Origin: Methanohalobium evestigatum Z-7303
Lineage (GTDB): Archaea > Halobacteriota > Methanosarcinia > Methanosarcinales > Methanosarcinaceae
Reading direction: 5' to 3'
Assembly: GCF_000196655.1 (NCBI RefSeq)
Contig: NC_014253.1
Coordinates: 1,319,423 to 1,383,422, forward strand
Length of the DNA: 64,000 bases
A program made the translations under genes and the position numbers. The notes under the pieces were generated by a model that worked only from the letters and a program-made list of their open reading frames with translations, searched no databases and was not told the DNA's origin. Shown piece after piece: positions 8,583 to 17,981 of the stretch. Position 1 is the first letter of the stretch; each line of letters opens with the position of its first letter.

Positions 8583-9303
8583 TTGTATCAACTCCTATGT
8601 ATCGAATATAAACTCCAAGTATCATTACAAATATTATGGGTGCAAGTGCTATCATGGCAACCAGACCGAACCCATCAATTACAGGATTCCTCCCATCAAT
8701 CGAAGATGCAACACCTATTGCCATAGACATTAGGAAGGTAACTGCCATGGGTCCTGTGGCTACTCCTCCTGCATCAAAGGCTATTGCTATAAAATCTTTA
8801 TCTGAAAGCCAAAGAAGCAGTATTGCAAGAATGTATCCAGGAATTATTATATATTGGAACGGGATTCCATAGACAAGTTTTGCCATGGCAATAGCTACAA
8901 AGACACCAACTCCTATGGACAGGGTATAAATCATTAGATTAGATTTAATAAAACCACTGGATGATTCTTCTATTTGATAACACAATACCCTGACAGCTGG
9001 TTCTGCAAATGTTGCCAGAAAGCCCATTATAAATCCAAACGGCATCAGTATCCATTTATGTTCAAAATTTCCAAGAATTTCACCAATTTCTTGCCCAACT
9101 GGCAAAAATCCGTTGTATACACCATAAAGGAATAATATCATACCAATAGCAGTAAGTATTATCCCTCTGATTAATTTAACTAATTCCAGTCTTGGAAATT
9201 TGAGATATAGAATCTGGAAAATTGCAAAAAATATCAATAATGGTAACAATGCTTCTAATACTTCTATTAAGACTGTTAGTAATCCATGTTCTCCATAAAG
9301 CAT
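8575..9303 (-). CDS. DUF1538 family membrane protein (second copy)
   Basis: 242 residues with about six to seven membrane helices. The family motif DAGGVATGPMAVTFLMS and the following DGFGLVAMIALAPI are present. It shares its start region with the stop of the preceding DUF1538 gene (1-base overlap) and overlaps the PII gene at its end. DUF1538 proteins are inner-membrane proteins of unknown transport activity, often found in pairs or fused. Pairing with PII suggests a regulated transporter. Confidence 0.88.
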   Translation of the reverse strand: MLYGEHGLLTVLIEVLEALLPLLIFFAIFQILYLKFPRLELVKLIRGIILTAIGMILFLYGVYNGFLPVGQEIGEILGNFEHKWILMPFGFIMGFLATFAEPAVRVLCYQIEESSSGFIKSNLMIYTLSIGVGVFVAIAMAKLVYGIPFQYIIIPGYILAILLLWLSDKDFIAIAFDAGGVATGPMAVTFLMSMAIGVASSIDGRNPVIDGFGLVAMIALAPIIFVMILGVYIRYIGVDTNG

Positions 9304-9992
9304 TAGATAAACACACCCATTAACATGACAGTAATTATTGGACCTATCGATGCAAGACCAATCAGTCCAAACCCATCTGAAAGTTGGGATTTACCACCAA
9401 GCATCGAAGCAATCCCTATACCAAGTGCAAGTATCACAGGTACTGCTAATGGTCCAGTGGTCACTCCTCCAGCATCAAAGGAAATTGCAAGAAATTCAGG
9501 TGGTGTGAAGAAAGACAGTATAATCACAAAAAGGTAGCCGACAGTGAACAGGTATTTAATAGGTATTCCATAAGCAATTCTGAGCATGGATATTGCTACA
9601 AATACACCAAGCCCTAATGCAATAGAAATAATCAGTGCGATTCGGGACACTCCTTCAGATACCATAGCAAACATGCTGCTTAAAACCCGTACATCTGGTT
9701 CGGCAATTGTAACCAGAAATGCCAGTAAAAAGGTAATAACTATAATAAACAACAGTGAGCCATGTTTTGGCAGTTCAGAACCAATGGATTCACCCATGGG
9801 CAGCATACCAAGTTTAACACCCATCAGGAAAAGCCCCATTCCCAATATGACCATAACAGCACCGGATAAAAACGGCAATATCAATTCCAGGTCAGGTCCT
9901 ACAAAAAAAAGTATAAATAAAAGCACGGTCACGATAATTGGTAATGTGGCTTGCATTACTTCCAGCATATTTTCTTTAAAAACCTGGTTCAT
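9303..9992 (-). CDS. DUF1538 family membrane protein (first copy)
   Basis: 229 residues with about six to seven membrane helices. It carries the same motif as the next gene (DAGGVTTGPLAVPVILALG, then DGFGLIGLASIGPI), so the two are paralogues that may form a heteromer equivalent to the fused double-domain proteins. It is the first gene of a three-gene operon ending with the PII protein. No substrate can be assigned. Confidence 0.88.
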   Translation of the reverse strand: MNQVFKENMLEVMQATLPIIVTVLLFILFFVGPDLELILPFLSGAVMVILGMGLFLMGVKLGMLPMGESIGSELPKHGSLLFIIVITFLLAFLVTIAEPDVRVLSSMFAMVSEGVSRIALIISIALGLGVFVAISMLRIAYGIPIKYLFTVGYLFVIILSFFTPPEFLAISFDAGGVTTGPLAVPVILALGIGIASMLGGKSQLSDGFGLIGLASIGPIITVMLMGVFI

Positions 9993-10126
9993 TAACTGCC
10001 CCCTAAAATACTACATCGTATTACATGGATAAGTATTTTAAGATTCGTATTTTTGCAAACGCAACAAAAATCATCATTTTTTTAAATTAAAAAAGAAATA
10101 AATCAATATTAAAAGGTGAGCTGGTA

Positions 10127-12163
10127 ATGGATATTCCATTGTTTAATGACTTTATAATTATTATCGGTCTTTCTATAGCTGCTTTATATATCTGTAACCG
10201 TCTGGGAATATCCGTAATCGTAGGTTTTCTACTCACAGGCTTAATAGTAGGTCCACATGGATTGAAACTGATTGAAAATATCCATCAGGTCGATTCATTA
10301 TCTGAAATTGGAATTATATTACTACTTTTTACAATAGGAGTAGAACTATCACTTCAAGAATTGTGGAGTGTCAGAAAGGGTGTCGCTATTGGTGGGTCAC
10401 TGCAAGTACTGTCAACAATTCTTGTTACCACTGGCATTGTTTATTATTTGGGTATAAGTATTACTGAAGCACTTTTTGTAGGTTTTCTTATATCTTTGAG
10501 CAGTACAGCAATAGTCCTCAAAATTTTGCAGGGAAAAAATGAAATCAATACACCCCATGGAAAAATGTCTCTTGCTATTTTAATTTTCCAGGACGTGATA
10601 ATTGTTCCAATGATGCTGGTAACTCCACTGCTTGCTGGTGGGGAATTGAATTTAGGCAGTAGCTCATTGCTAATCATAGCAAAAGGATTGGGGATAATAC
10701 TGCTCATAATTGTAAGTGCCAAATGGATAGTACCTGGGATTTTGTATCAAGTAGCAAGAACTCGAAACCGTGAATTGTTTTTGTTGAGCGTCATCTTTAT
10801 TTGTTTCTCCATTGCATGGCTTACTGCAAGTGTTGGACTTTCGCTTTCTTTGGGTGCATTCCTTGCTGGTCTTATCATATCAGAATCGGAATACAGTCAC
10901 CAGGCACTTAGTAAAATACTTCCATTCAGAGATATCTTTCTGGGTCTATTCTTTGTATCAGTCGGTATGCTTTTGGATTATACGTTTATACTTCAATATC
11001 CGATTATTTTTCTGCTTATTGTAGTTGGTGTAATAGTATTCAAGTCATTGATTGCGGGTACTGTAACATTTATAATGGGATATCCAATACGAACCTCTAT
11101 CCTTGTTGGTTTGGCACTGTGTCAGGTAGGGGAATTCTCACTGATACTGTCTAAAGTAGGCCTTGACGCCAATGTTATAAGTGATAGTGTATATCAGATT
11201 TTCCTATCAGTATCTGTAGTTACCATGGCTGCAACCTCATTTATCGTGGATTTTTCACCAAAAGTAGTAGATTCGGTTTCAAAATTACCGCTTCCACATA
11301 AATTAAAATACGGTTATCAGCATGTAAGTAATGAATCAGAATCTGAAAACCATATGCTGGAAAATCTGAACGACCATCTTATAATATTAGGCTATGGTTT
11401 TAATGGAAGAACAATAGCAAAAGCTGCTAAAGTCGCAGGTATTCCCTATATAGTCATTGAAACTAATCCTGATACAGTAAAATCCGAGAGGTCTAAAGGT
11501 GAACCTATTATCTACGGGGATGCAACCCATGAATTGGTTCTTGAAAAGGCGAATATAAAAAGTGCAAGGATTATGGTACTGGCAATATCAGATTTCTTTG
11601 CAACCAGACAAGTTATAGATATAGCCAAAAGTCTAAACCCAAAACTGTATATCATCACAAGAACTCCTTATATGAAGGATATTGATTTATTGTACGAATC
11701 AGGTGCTGATGAGGTTATATCCCAGGAATTTGAAACTTCAATTGAAATATTTGTTCGCCTTCTGAAAAAATACCTTGTACCACAGGATAGTATTGACAGA
11801 TTTATAGCTGAAGTACGTTCTGAAGGTTATGACATGGTCAGGAATCTTCCAAAATATACACATGGTCACTCGGATTTGAAGATGAATCTTCCTGATATTG
11901 ATATAAGCACGTTCAAACTCAATAAAAGGTCACCATCAGCAAATAAATGTCTTTCAGAACTTGGATTAAGGCAAAAATATGGTGTTACTGTACTGGCAAT
12001 AGAAAGAGATTCTGAAACTATTACCAACCCACACGGTGATACCAAATTATTTCCTGGAGATATTGTTATTGTACTCGGAAAACCAGATCATCTTGCCGAA
12101 GCCCAAGCTTTTTTTGTTGAAAAAGACAAAGTTAACAAGTTTTTCTGGGAATACCAGCATTAA
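10127..12163 (+). CDS. Kef-type (CPA2) cation/proton antiporter with TrkA-N and TrkA-C domains
   Basis: 678 residues. About twelve membrane helices (residues ~5-385) carry the CPA2 pattern, for example LIVGPHGLKLI and FFVSVGMLLDY. A soluble Rossmann TrkA-N domain follows (about 410-530; nucleotide motif GYGFNGRTIAKAA), and a TrkA-C domain lies near the end (about 600-665). Such proteins exchange K+ or Na+ for H+ and are gated by nucleotide binding. The role in ion or osmotic balance is inference. It is convergent with the symporter gene, the two stops being 2 bases apart. Confidence 0.92.
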   Translation: MDIPLFNDFIIIIGLSIAALYICNRLGISVIVGFLLTGLIVGPHGLKLIENIHQVDSLSEIGIILLLFTIGVELSLQELWSVRKGVAIGGSLQVLSTILVTTGIVYYLGISITEALFVGFLISLSSTAIVLKILQGKNEINTPHGKMSLAILIFQDVIIVPMMLVTPLLAGGELNLGSSSLLIIAKGLGIILLIIVSAKWIVPGILYQVARTRNRELFLLSVIFICFSIAWLTASVGLSLSLGAFLAGLIISESEYSHQALSKILPFRDIFLGLFFVSVGMLLDYTFILQYPIIFLLIVVGVIVFKSLIAGTVTFIMGYPIRTSILVGLALCQVGEFSLILSKVGLDANVISDSVYQIFLSVSVVTMAATSFIVDFSPKVVDSVSKLPLPHKLKYGYQHVSNESESENHMLENLNDHLIILGYGFNGRTIAKAAKVAGIPYIVIETNPDTVKSERSKGEPIIYGDATHELVLEKANIKSARIMVLAISDFFATRQVIDIAKSLNPKLYIITRTPYMKDIDLLYESGADEVISQEFETSIEIFVRLLKKYLVPQDSIDRFIAEVRSEGYDMVRNLPKYTHGHSDLKMNLPDIDISTFKLNKRSPSANKCLSELGLRQKYGVTVLAIERDSETITNPHGDTKLFPGDIVIVLGKPDHLAEAQAFFVEKDKVNKFFWEYQH

Positions 12164-12165
12164 TG

Positions 12166-13650
12166 TTACTGGTTAACCCTGTCGAATTCCATTTGCACTT
12201 CTGCAGGCGGCTCTTCTCCCAGTTTCATAATTACATAGATTACAATGCATGAGATTACAAATCCCGGCACAATTTCATAAAGGTCGAATATACCACCTGT
12301 TAATTGTTTCCAGGCTATTACCATCAAACCACCTGACATCATACCACCAAGAGCCGCATTCTTTGTCATCTTCTTTGAAAACAGAGAGAATATAATAGGG
12401 GGGCCAAATGCTGCACCAAATCCAGCCCATGCATAGGATACAAGGTCAAGAACCGAGCTTTCAGGGTCTAGAGCAAATAGATATGCTATGATAGAAATGG
12501 TTATTACAGTAAATCTCCCCATCCACACAAGTTCTTTATCACTGGCATCTGTTTTGAATACGAACCTGTAAATATCCTCTGTAAATGCAGATGCTGATAC
12601 AAGAAGCTGGGAATCAGCAGTGCTCATAATAGCTGCAAGTATAGCAGCAAGAAGAACGCCTGCAATAACAGGATGGAAAAGGTTGTTTACCATAACCATA
12701 AACACTGTTTCACTTGCAGACCCTTCAAGAAATTGTGGAAGATAAGCCCTCCCAACCAAACCTACAAAGACTGCAAACGCAAGTGAGATTGTAACCCAGA
12801 CCATGGCTATAATTCTTGACCGTTTTATATGTTCAGGATTATCAATCGCCATGAAACGTACCAGTATATGAGGCTGTCCAAAATATCCCAATCCCCAGGC
12901 GGACATTGATATTATACTTATTAAAGGTAGTACACTTCCATCGAGTTCTCTTAATGGATTTACCAAATGAGGGTCTATATTATTTAGGATATCAATTGTG
13001 GAACCAATTCCACCCATATCAATTGCCCCCAGTATAGGAACTGCTGTTATTGCAAGAACCATGAGCATGCCCTGGAAAAAATCAGTCCAACAAACCGCCA
13101 TGAATCCACCAAGGAACGTGTATGAGATTACAACAACGACACCTATAGTAAGCGCTGTAAAATAGTCAAGTTCAAAAACCGTGCTGAAAAGTTTTCCACC
13201 GGCTACAAGTCCGGAGGATGTATAAAATAGGAAGAATATGAGGATAAATATGGCAGATATACTTCTCAACATTTTTGTGTTATCTTTAAACCGGTTTTCA
13301 AAAAATACAGGTATTGTAAGAGAATTACCTGCCATTTTTGTGTATTTTCGCAACCTTTTGGCTATAAATTTCCAGTTGAAATATGTACCTATTCCAAGTC
13401 CCAGAGCTATCCAACCTGCTTCCAATCCTGATAAGTAAGCAGCTCCGGGAAGTCCCAGCAACAACCATCCACTCATATCGGAAGCCTGGGAACTCAGAGC
13501 TGTTACCCAGCTGTTTAAACGTCTGCCACCAAGGATATAATCGGAAAGGTCTTCGGTTTTCCTGTAGTATATGAAACCGATAGCCAGCATAAAGAGAAGA
13601 TACAAAGCAAAAATAATTATAATACTCTGATTATCAGAAACATCCACCAT
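12166..13650 (-). CDS. putP: Sodium:solute symporter, PutP (proline) type
   Basis: 494 residues with about 13 membrane helices of the SSS family. Near the N-terminus ILGGRRLNSWVTALSSQASDMSGWLL matches the PutP signature region, and the sodium-site helix with STADSQLLV is seen near residue 340. It imports proline or a related solute with Na+. It is a single gene, convergent with the antiporter. Substrate specificity is by family resemblance only. Confidence 0.9.
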   Translation of the reverse strand: MVDVSDNQSIIIIFALYLLFMLAIGFIYYRKTEDLSDYILGGRRLNSWVTALSSQASDMSGWLLLGLPGAAYLSGLEAGWIALGLGIGTYFNWKFIAKRLRKYTKMAGNSLTIPVFFENRFKDNTKMLRSISAIFILIFFLFYTSSGLVAGGKLFSTVFELDYFTALTIGVVVVISYTFLGGFMAVCWTDFFQGMLMVLAITAVPILGAIDMGGIGSTIDILNNIDPHLVNPLRELDGSVLPLISIISMSAWGLGYFGQPHILVRFMAIDNPEHIKRSRIIAMVWVTISLAFAVFVGLVGRAYLPQFLEGSASETVFMVMVNNLFHPVIAGVLLAAILAAIMSTADSQLLVSASAFTEDIYRFVFKTDASDKELVWMGRFTVITISIIAYLFALDPESSVLDLVSYAWAGFGAAFGPPIIFSLFSKKMTKNAALGGMMSGGLMVIAWKQLTGGIFDLYEIVPGFVISCIVIYVIMKLGEEPPAEVQMEFDRVNQ

Positions 13651-14252
13651 CTTTCAACTTCCTCAAAACGGTTTTTTAATCGAGCCCTGAATATAATTAT
13701 TCAAATATTAATTTTATGATTTAAAAACTTCAGCACTTGCTCTGTAGAATCCGTCTTTTTCATATACATTCACAGGTAAATCGAAAAGTTTTGAAAGATT
13801 ATTACTGTTGAGTACATCTTCTTTTCTACCATCCTTGAATATTCTACCATCCTTTAGCAAAACAACCCTGTCAATTTCAGGTATTATATCTTCAAGATTA
13901 TGGGTTACAAGAAGTATATTTTTACTTTTTCCTGCAATCTTTCTTAGTGTTTCTCTAAAATGATGGTGGCTTCGAAGGTCAAGGTTGTTTGTGGGCTCGT
14001 CCAGAACAAGTGCTTCAGGGTCATGTACAAGTGCTCTTGCAATCAGAATTCTTTTTGCCTCGCCTGCAGACATTTTTGTTATATCTTTGTCTGATAGATA
14101 TGATATTTCCAGGAATCCAAGTATATCTTTTGCTTTTTCTTCCATTTTTCGTGTTACTTTATAAAGATGAAGAAAACCACGATGTCTTTAGCATCGGGGT
14201 AAAGCAAATGGTCAAAAAAATATAAGTATTTTGCTAAATAATTATATGATGA

Positions 14253-15506
14253 ATGTATCTAACCCAGAAGAACCATCTCCGTGCTGATAAGCAGACGTAT
14301 GAAACTTTGAAGAGGTTGACCAAACTGTCCAAGAACCTGTACAATTTCACGTTGTACACGATTAGGCAGTACTTTTTCAATCATGGCAAATATCTCGATA
14401 AAGATACTGCTTACCATACGGTCAAAGAAAACGAGAATTATAGATTAATGCCATCTCAGGTTGCCCAGAATACCATAGAAACTGTAGATGGTGGTATGAA
14501 ATCGTTCTTCAAACTTCTGGATAAGAAAAGAAAAGGAGAATATGAGAAACCAGTTTCCCTTCCAATGTATCTGGATAAAGACGGCAACTTCATATGTACT
14601 TTCAAGAAAGATCAACTGAAGGTTATCGACGACAAAATCAGATTATCGTTAGGTTTAGATTATTACAGAACCTATGGGATTAAATACCTATACTTCAAGA
14701 TACCTGACAACATAATAGGTCAATACATCAATCAGGTCAGGATTGTACCAAAATACAAAGGTCGATGGTTCGAGATAGAATTTGTCTATCATGAAGATGG
14801 AGAGATTGCTGAACTGGATTACAATAGCCATCTATCGATAGACCTTGGAGTGGACAACTTTGCAACCTGCGTGACGACCGGCGGGACTGCCTTCATATTA
14901 GACGGCAGGGTTATCAAATCTTACAACCGCTGGTGGAACAAGGAGAAGAGTAGGTTACAGTCAGTCTACGATAAACAGGATGTAGATAATGGAATCAAGG
15001 ATGTAGATAATGGAATCAAAATGGATAGATTCTCTAATAAAAGGTTCTGGAAGATAAATGATTACATGAACCAGTGTGTCAATCACGTCGTTAAACACTG
15101 TCTGGAAAATCGAATCGGCAACATCGTGATTGGAGAGATGAAAGAAATCAAACAGGAGCAGAACATCGGTAAAGAAAACACCCAGAACTTCCAGACTATA
15201 CCATTTGCCAGGTTCAGACATAAATTAGCTTCAAAATGCGAATACCACGGTATAAAGTATAATGAGGTGAATGAAGCTTATACCAGTAAAGTCGATGCAC
15301 TGGCGTTGGAACCTATTAGAAAACATAAGAATTATCTTGGTAAAAGATCTAAGAGAGGAATCTTCCAGTCATCTACAGGTAGACTGATCAATGCCGATAT
15401 CAATGGAGCATTGAACATCTTGAGAAAGGTAATCGGTGATTCCCTTGAAAGGATAACCGATAGTGGGGATGTGAACTCCCCTGAGAGAATAAGACTTTCC
15501 TGGTAA
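14253..15506 (+). CDS. tnpB: TnpB, RNA-guided nuclease of IS605-type element 1
   Basis: 417 residues. The RuvC-like motifs are LSIDLGVDN, NIVIGEM and NADINGALNI. The usual CxxC zinc-finger cysteines are absent: the segment after EAYTSK reads VDALALEPIRKH. A 21-base tandem duplication (14979-14999 and 15000-15020) repeats DVDNGIK. TnpB proteins cut DNA guided by an RNA from the element's right end and help retain the element. The gene sits on the strand opposite to the ABC gene it disrupts. Confidence 0.9.
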   Translation: MYLTQKNHLRADKQTYETLKRLTKLSKNLYNFTLYTIRQYFFNHGKYLDKDTAYHTVKENENYRLMPSQVAQNTIETVDGGMKSFFKLLDKKRKGEYEKPVSLPMYLDKDGNFICTFKKDQLKVIDDKIRLSLGLDYYRTYGIKYLYFKIPDNIIGQYINQVRIVPKYKGRWFEIEFVYHEDGEIAELDYNSHLSIDLGVDNFATCVTTGGTAFILDGRVIKSYNRWWNKEKSRLQSVYDKQDVDNGIKDVDNGIKMDRFSNKRFWKINDYMNQCVNHVVKHCLENRIGNIVIGEMKEIKQEQNIGKENTQNFQTIPFARFRHKLASKCEYHGIKYNEVNEAYTSKVDALALEPIRKHKNYLGKRSKRGIFQSSTGRLINADINGALNILRKVIGDSLERITDSGDVNSPERIRLSW

Positions 15507-15550
15507 ACTTCTCTCGAAGCCGCTGAGTCTTTAGCTCAGCGGTAGTTCAC
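15440..15550 (+). ncRNA. Candidate omega-RNA (reRNA) at the 3' end of element 1
   Basis: The 3' end of tnpB and the right end contain a GGGGA/TCCCC hairpin (in GGGGATGTGAACTCCCC) and the terminal 15520-15542 hairpin. TnpB guide RNAs, and the sense overlapping transcripts described for IS1341-type genes in haloarchaea, map to this place. The guide would begin just outside the right end. The limits given are approximate. Confidence 0.45.
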
Positions 15551-16092
15551 GATTGTTGTAAATACCTATACTTCCAAAAAACCCAGAAAGAACAACATCC
15601 ATCCCACTGACGTTTCTTTGATAATGTTGCTGCAGGTTGTCTGAAACGATTCCCAGCAAATAACGCAGGTCAAAGATGTTCCATCTTTCTTTTCCCATTA
15701 TATTAAAAATGGTTTCATCCTTATCCAAAAGTGGTTTGTATTCTCCAGTGATGGTTTTTATAAGTGTAGATTTTCCTGAAGCGTTAGATCCGATGATAGC
15801 AACATTTTCATCTTTTTCAATAGTTAATGATAAGGAATCCAGAATATTTGTACTGGTTTTGGTCACTGTTACGTTTTTCATTTCAAGGATTGGTTCATTT
15901 TCATTTCCATTGGATTTGACCTGCTGCATATTTACCACCCTGCTTAATTACATATAGTATTAAAATGTTTATGTAACAAAAAAATTTTATACTATAATTA
16001 AATGATTTATTTTCTAAGGAGTGGGAAATTAATCCTTGTTGAGTTAATCTGAGCTTAGATGTTGATTGCAATTAACCAGTGTGGTCTAAATT

Positions 16093-16788
16093 ATGGATTT
16101 CAAAAAAATTCGGGTATGGGGTATTTTAGCAATAATTGTGTTTGCAGCTTATTTGATTTTACCAGTAGCAAGCGCAGTTGATGGAAACAATAACGTACCA
16201 GTATATCTAATTGCCCTTGTAACTATTCTCATAGTATCTGTTTTTGGAGGTCTGATGTATGCAGGCTATAAAGCTGATGCTGATTTGAATAAAGGAGAAA
16301 TGAGAAGGGCGATTGCAGGAACATTTTCGGTAGGATTTATAATATTGATGGTGTTGTCACTTCATTACAGTTTCGATGAAAATAAAGAGATTGTCACAAC
16401 ATTTATTCAGCTCGTAGGAGTTGTTATTGGTTTTTATTTTGGTACCAGAACTGCATTATCTGTACCAAAAAACATGACCGGGACGACTGAATCTGGAATG
16501 TCTTTAGATATCGAAAATGTAAAGTTTGAAACCGATGAATTGGGTAACCCTACTAAAAAAATAACCTTTTCAATTAGAAATCGTGGAGACACAGACCTTC
16601 AATTGGATAAAATCTATTTTAATGGAGAAGATTTTGATAGGGGTATCCAAATTAAATCACAGAGTTCAGTGAAAGAAACAATAGAAATAGAAAAAGAATG
16701 GATACCTAACAAAGAGTATAACTTCAAAGTTGCTACAACTACAGGAATTGTTGCTGAGAAAATATATTCATCACCTACTGTAGATTGA
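16093..16788 (+). CDS. Uncharacterised membrane protein with C-terminal extracytoplasmic domain
   Basis: 231 residues, not recognised. Four hydrophobic segments occur at about 10-30, 38-58, 72-92 and 100-118. The C-terminal ~110 residues are polar and beta-rich (SLDIENVKFETDELG onward), resembling a small immunoglobulin-like or CARDB-like fold by pattern. There are no catalytic motifs. It is flanked by the disrupted ABC gene and a cytochrome b-like gene; no operon is evident. Confidence 0.65.
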   Translation: MDFKKIRVWGILAIIVFAAYLILPVASAVDGNNNVPVYLIALVTILIVSVFGGLMYAGYKADADLNKGEMRRAIAGTFSVGFIILMVLSLHYSFDENKEIVTTFIQLVGVVIGFYFGTRTALSVPKNMTGTTESGMSLDIENVKFETDELGNPTKKITFSIRNRGDTDLQLDKIYFNGEDFDRGIQIKSQSSVKETIEIEKEWIPNKEYNFKVATTTGIVAEKIYSSPTVD

Positions 16789-16931
16789 TATTGTCCTTTT
16801 CAATCAGTATTTCTCTTTGATTTAGGAAACTAACTTATTATTACAGAAAAAATTAATTATAATTGATTGTATTATTAAAAGATATAATTTGTCAAATAAT
16901 AACCTGAACAAAATTTAGTGGGTAGAAAACT

Positions 16932-17516
16932 TTGGATTCTCATCATAACAAAATAATTTACTTGATTTATACAATTGTTATTGCTATTGCTTTATTTGTG
17001 ATTTATACTCTATATCAGAACCCAGAAAGCCCTATTAAACTGATATATCGTACAGCTGGAATTTTTAGTTATTTATTTATTTTTTCAGCAATTATATCTT
17101 CTGAATATATGTCCAAAATAAAAAAATTATTTGGGCTACCCTTTTTAAAATTCCACCATAACCTTATTAAACTCGCATTAATCCTGATGGTTCTTCATCC
17201 GTTATCTTTTGCACTTGATATCCAGAGTTTGCAGGTATTTTTACCTGTTTTTTACCCACCAGTAACGTTTCTTGAACTCGCAGGAAGACCCGCTTTTTAT
17301 CTTTTCATTATTGCGATAATTACTGCTGTTTATCGAAAAAAGATACCCAAAGACTGGAAAAAAATACACCTTTTTAATTATCTGGCATTTTTCTTGGTAT
17401 CGATACATGCACTACTGATAGGTACTGATTTTTCATCCACTGGTATGCAGATATTATCAGTTGCGATGATGATAATTGTTGCAGGAGTTTTTATTGATAA
17501 GCATTTAAAAAAGTAA
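16932..17516 (+). CDS. Ferric reductase-like / MsrQ-like haem membrane protein
   Basis: 194 residues from a TTG start. About six hydrophobic segments carry paired histidines typical of b-haem binding: FHHN and VLHPL in one bundle half, KIHLFN and SIHALL in the other. This is the ferric reductase-like transmembrane domain shared with MsrQ/YedZ, which pass electrons across the membrane to a partner oxidoreductase. No partner gene lies next to it. The assignment rests on topology and histidine spacing. Confidence 0.7.
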   Translation: MDSHHNKIIYLIYTIVIAIALFVIYTLYQNPESPIKLIYRTAGIFSYLFIFSAIISSEYMSKIKKLFGLPFLKFHHNLIKLALILMVLHPLSFALDIQSLQVFLPVFYPPVTFLELAGRPAFYLFIIAIITAVYRKKIPKDWKKIHLFNYLAFFLVSIHALLIGTDFSSTGMQILSVAMMIIVAGVFIDKHLKK

Positions 17517-17540
17517 AGTAAAAATAATGTATTAAAAACA

Positions 17541-17612
17541 TGCGGCTGCCGGGATTCGAACCCGGGTTAGAGGCTTGGGAAGCCTCTGTCATGACCACTA
17601 GACCACAGCCGC
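17541..17612 (-). tRNA. tRNA-Gly (CCC)
   Basis: The cloverleaf has acceptor GCGGCTG paired with CAGCCGC, T loop TTCGAAT and anticodon stem GAGGC/GCCTC closing loop TTCCCAA. The anticodon is CCC. It has no intron; length is 72 nt. Confidence 0.95.
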
Positions 17613-17981
17613 TCATTCTGAAATTGTAATTCACAAATTATTGGACAGGATTGATATTTAAACTAGGGTTAGCGATATAAATTTTAAATTGCATGATTAC
17701 AAACATTTTTACTAATACAAAAATGTAACTAATTATATTCCTTCGATGAACTGCTCGGCTTCTAAATATTATCTGTTTATTTAATTATTATTTTTTAATT
17801 TCTTTTTATAAAAAAATAATTTTTAAATTTGTTTGAGAATGGAAGATTTAACTGATTCACACAAAAGCAATTTGTTGAGAAAGGATATGGATATTACTCA
17901 AGGTTTAACTGGGATGTGTCAGACGATTATCAATATTTCTGGCCAACCAGAAAAGAAAACTGAGCATTTTCCAGAAATGGT
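17613..17981. other. Intergenic region with a possible gene remnant
   Basis: No complete gene. On the + strand, 17856-17963 is open and reads like protein (VEKGYGYYSRFNWDVSDDY, then WPTRKEN and TGA) but has no start codon. It may be the tail of a lost gene. The rest is AT-rich. Confidence 0.3.

Larger units (their letters stand above)
14163..15550 (+). mobile_element. IS200/IS605-family element carrying only tnpB (element 1)
   Basis: The left end has an imperfect hairpin (14177-14198, loop TCTTTAG) and the right end a perfect 8-bp hairpin (15520-15542, loop TCTTTAG), followed by TAGTTCAC. The target is TTTAT (14158-14162), kept on the left as usual for this family, with no target duplication. 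These limits restore the reading frame of the disrupted ABC gene, which supports them. No tnpA is present, so movement would need a transposase in trans. Element 3 near 62 kb has the same right end and target. Confidence 0.88.
13714..15929 (-). pseudogene. ABC transporter ATPase (ModF/COG1119-like), split by an IS element
   Basis: The N-terminal half (15929-15551) has Walker A GSNASGKST and ends after YNN. The C-terminal half (14162-13714) has the signature MSAGEAKR, Walker B ALVLDEPTNNLD and the H-loop VTHN. A tnpB element (14163-15550) lies between them on the other strand. Removing the element joins the halves in frame (YNN-H-KVTRK), so this is one recent clean insertion between the Q-loop region and signature of one gene. 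Neither half can work alone. The intact protein, about 270 residues, would resemble ModF/PhrA-like ATPases. Confidence 0.9.
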
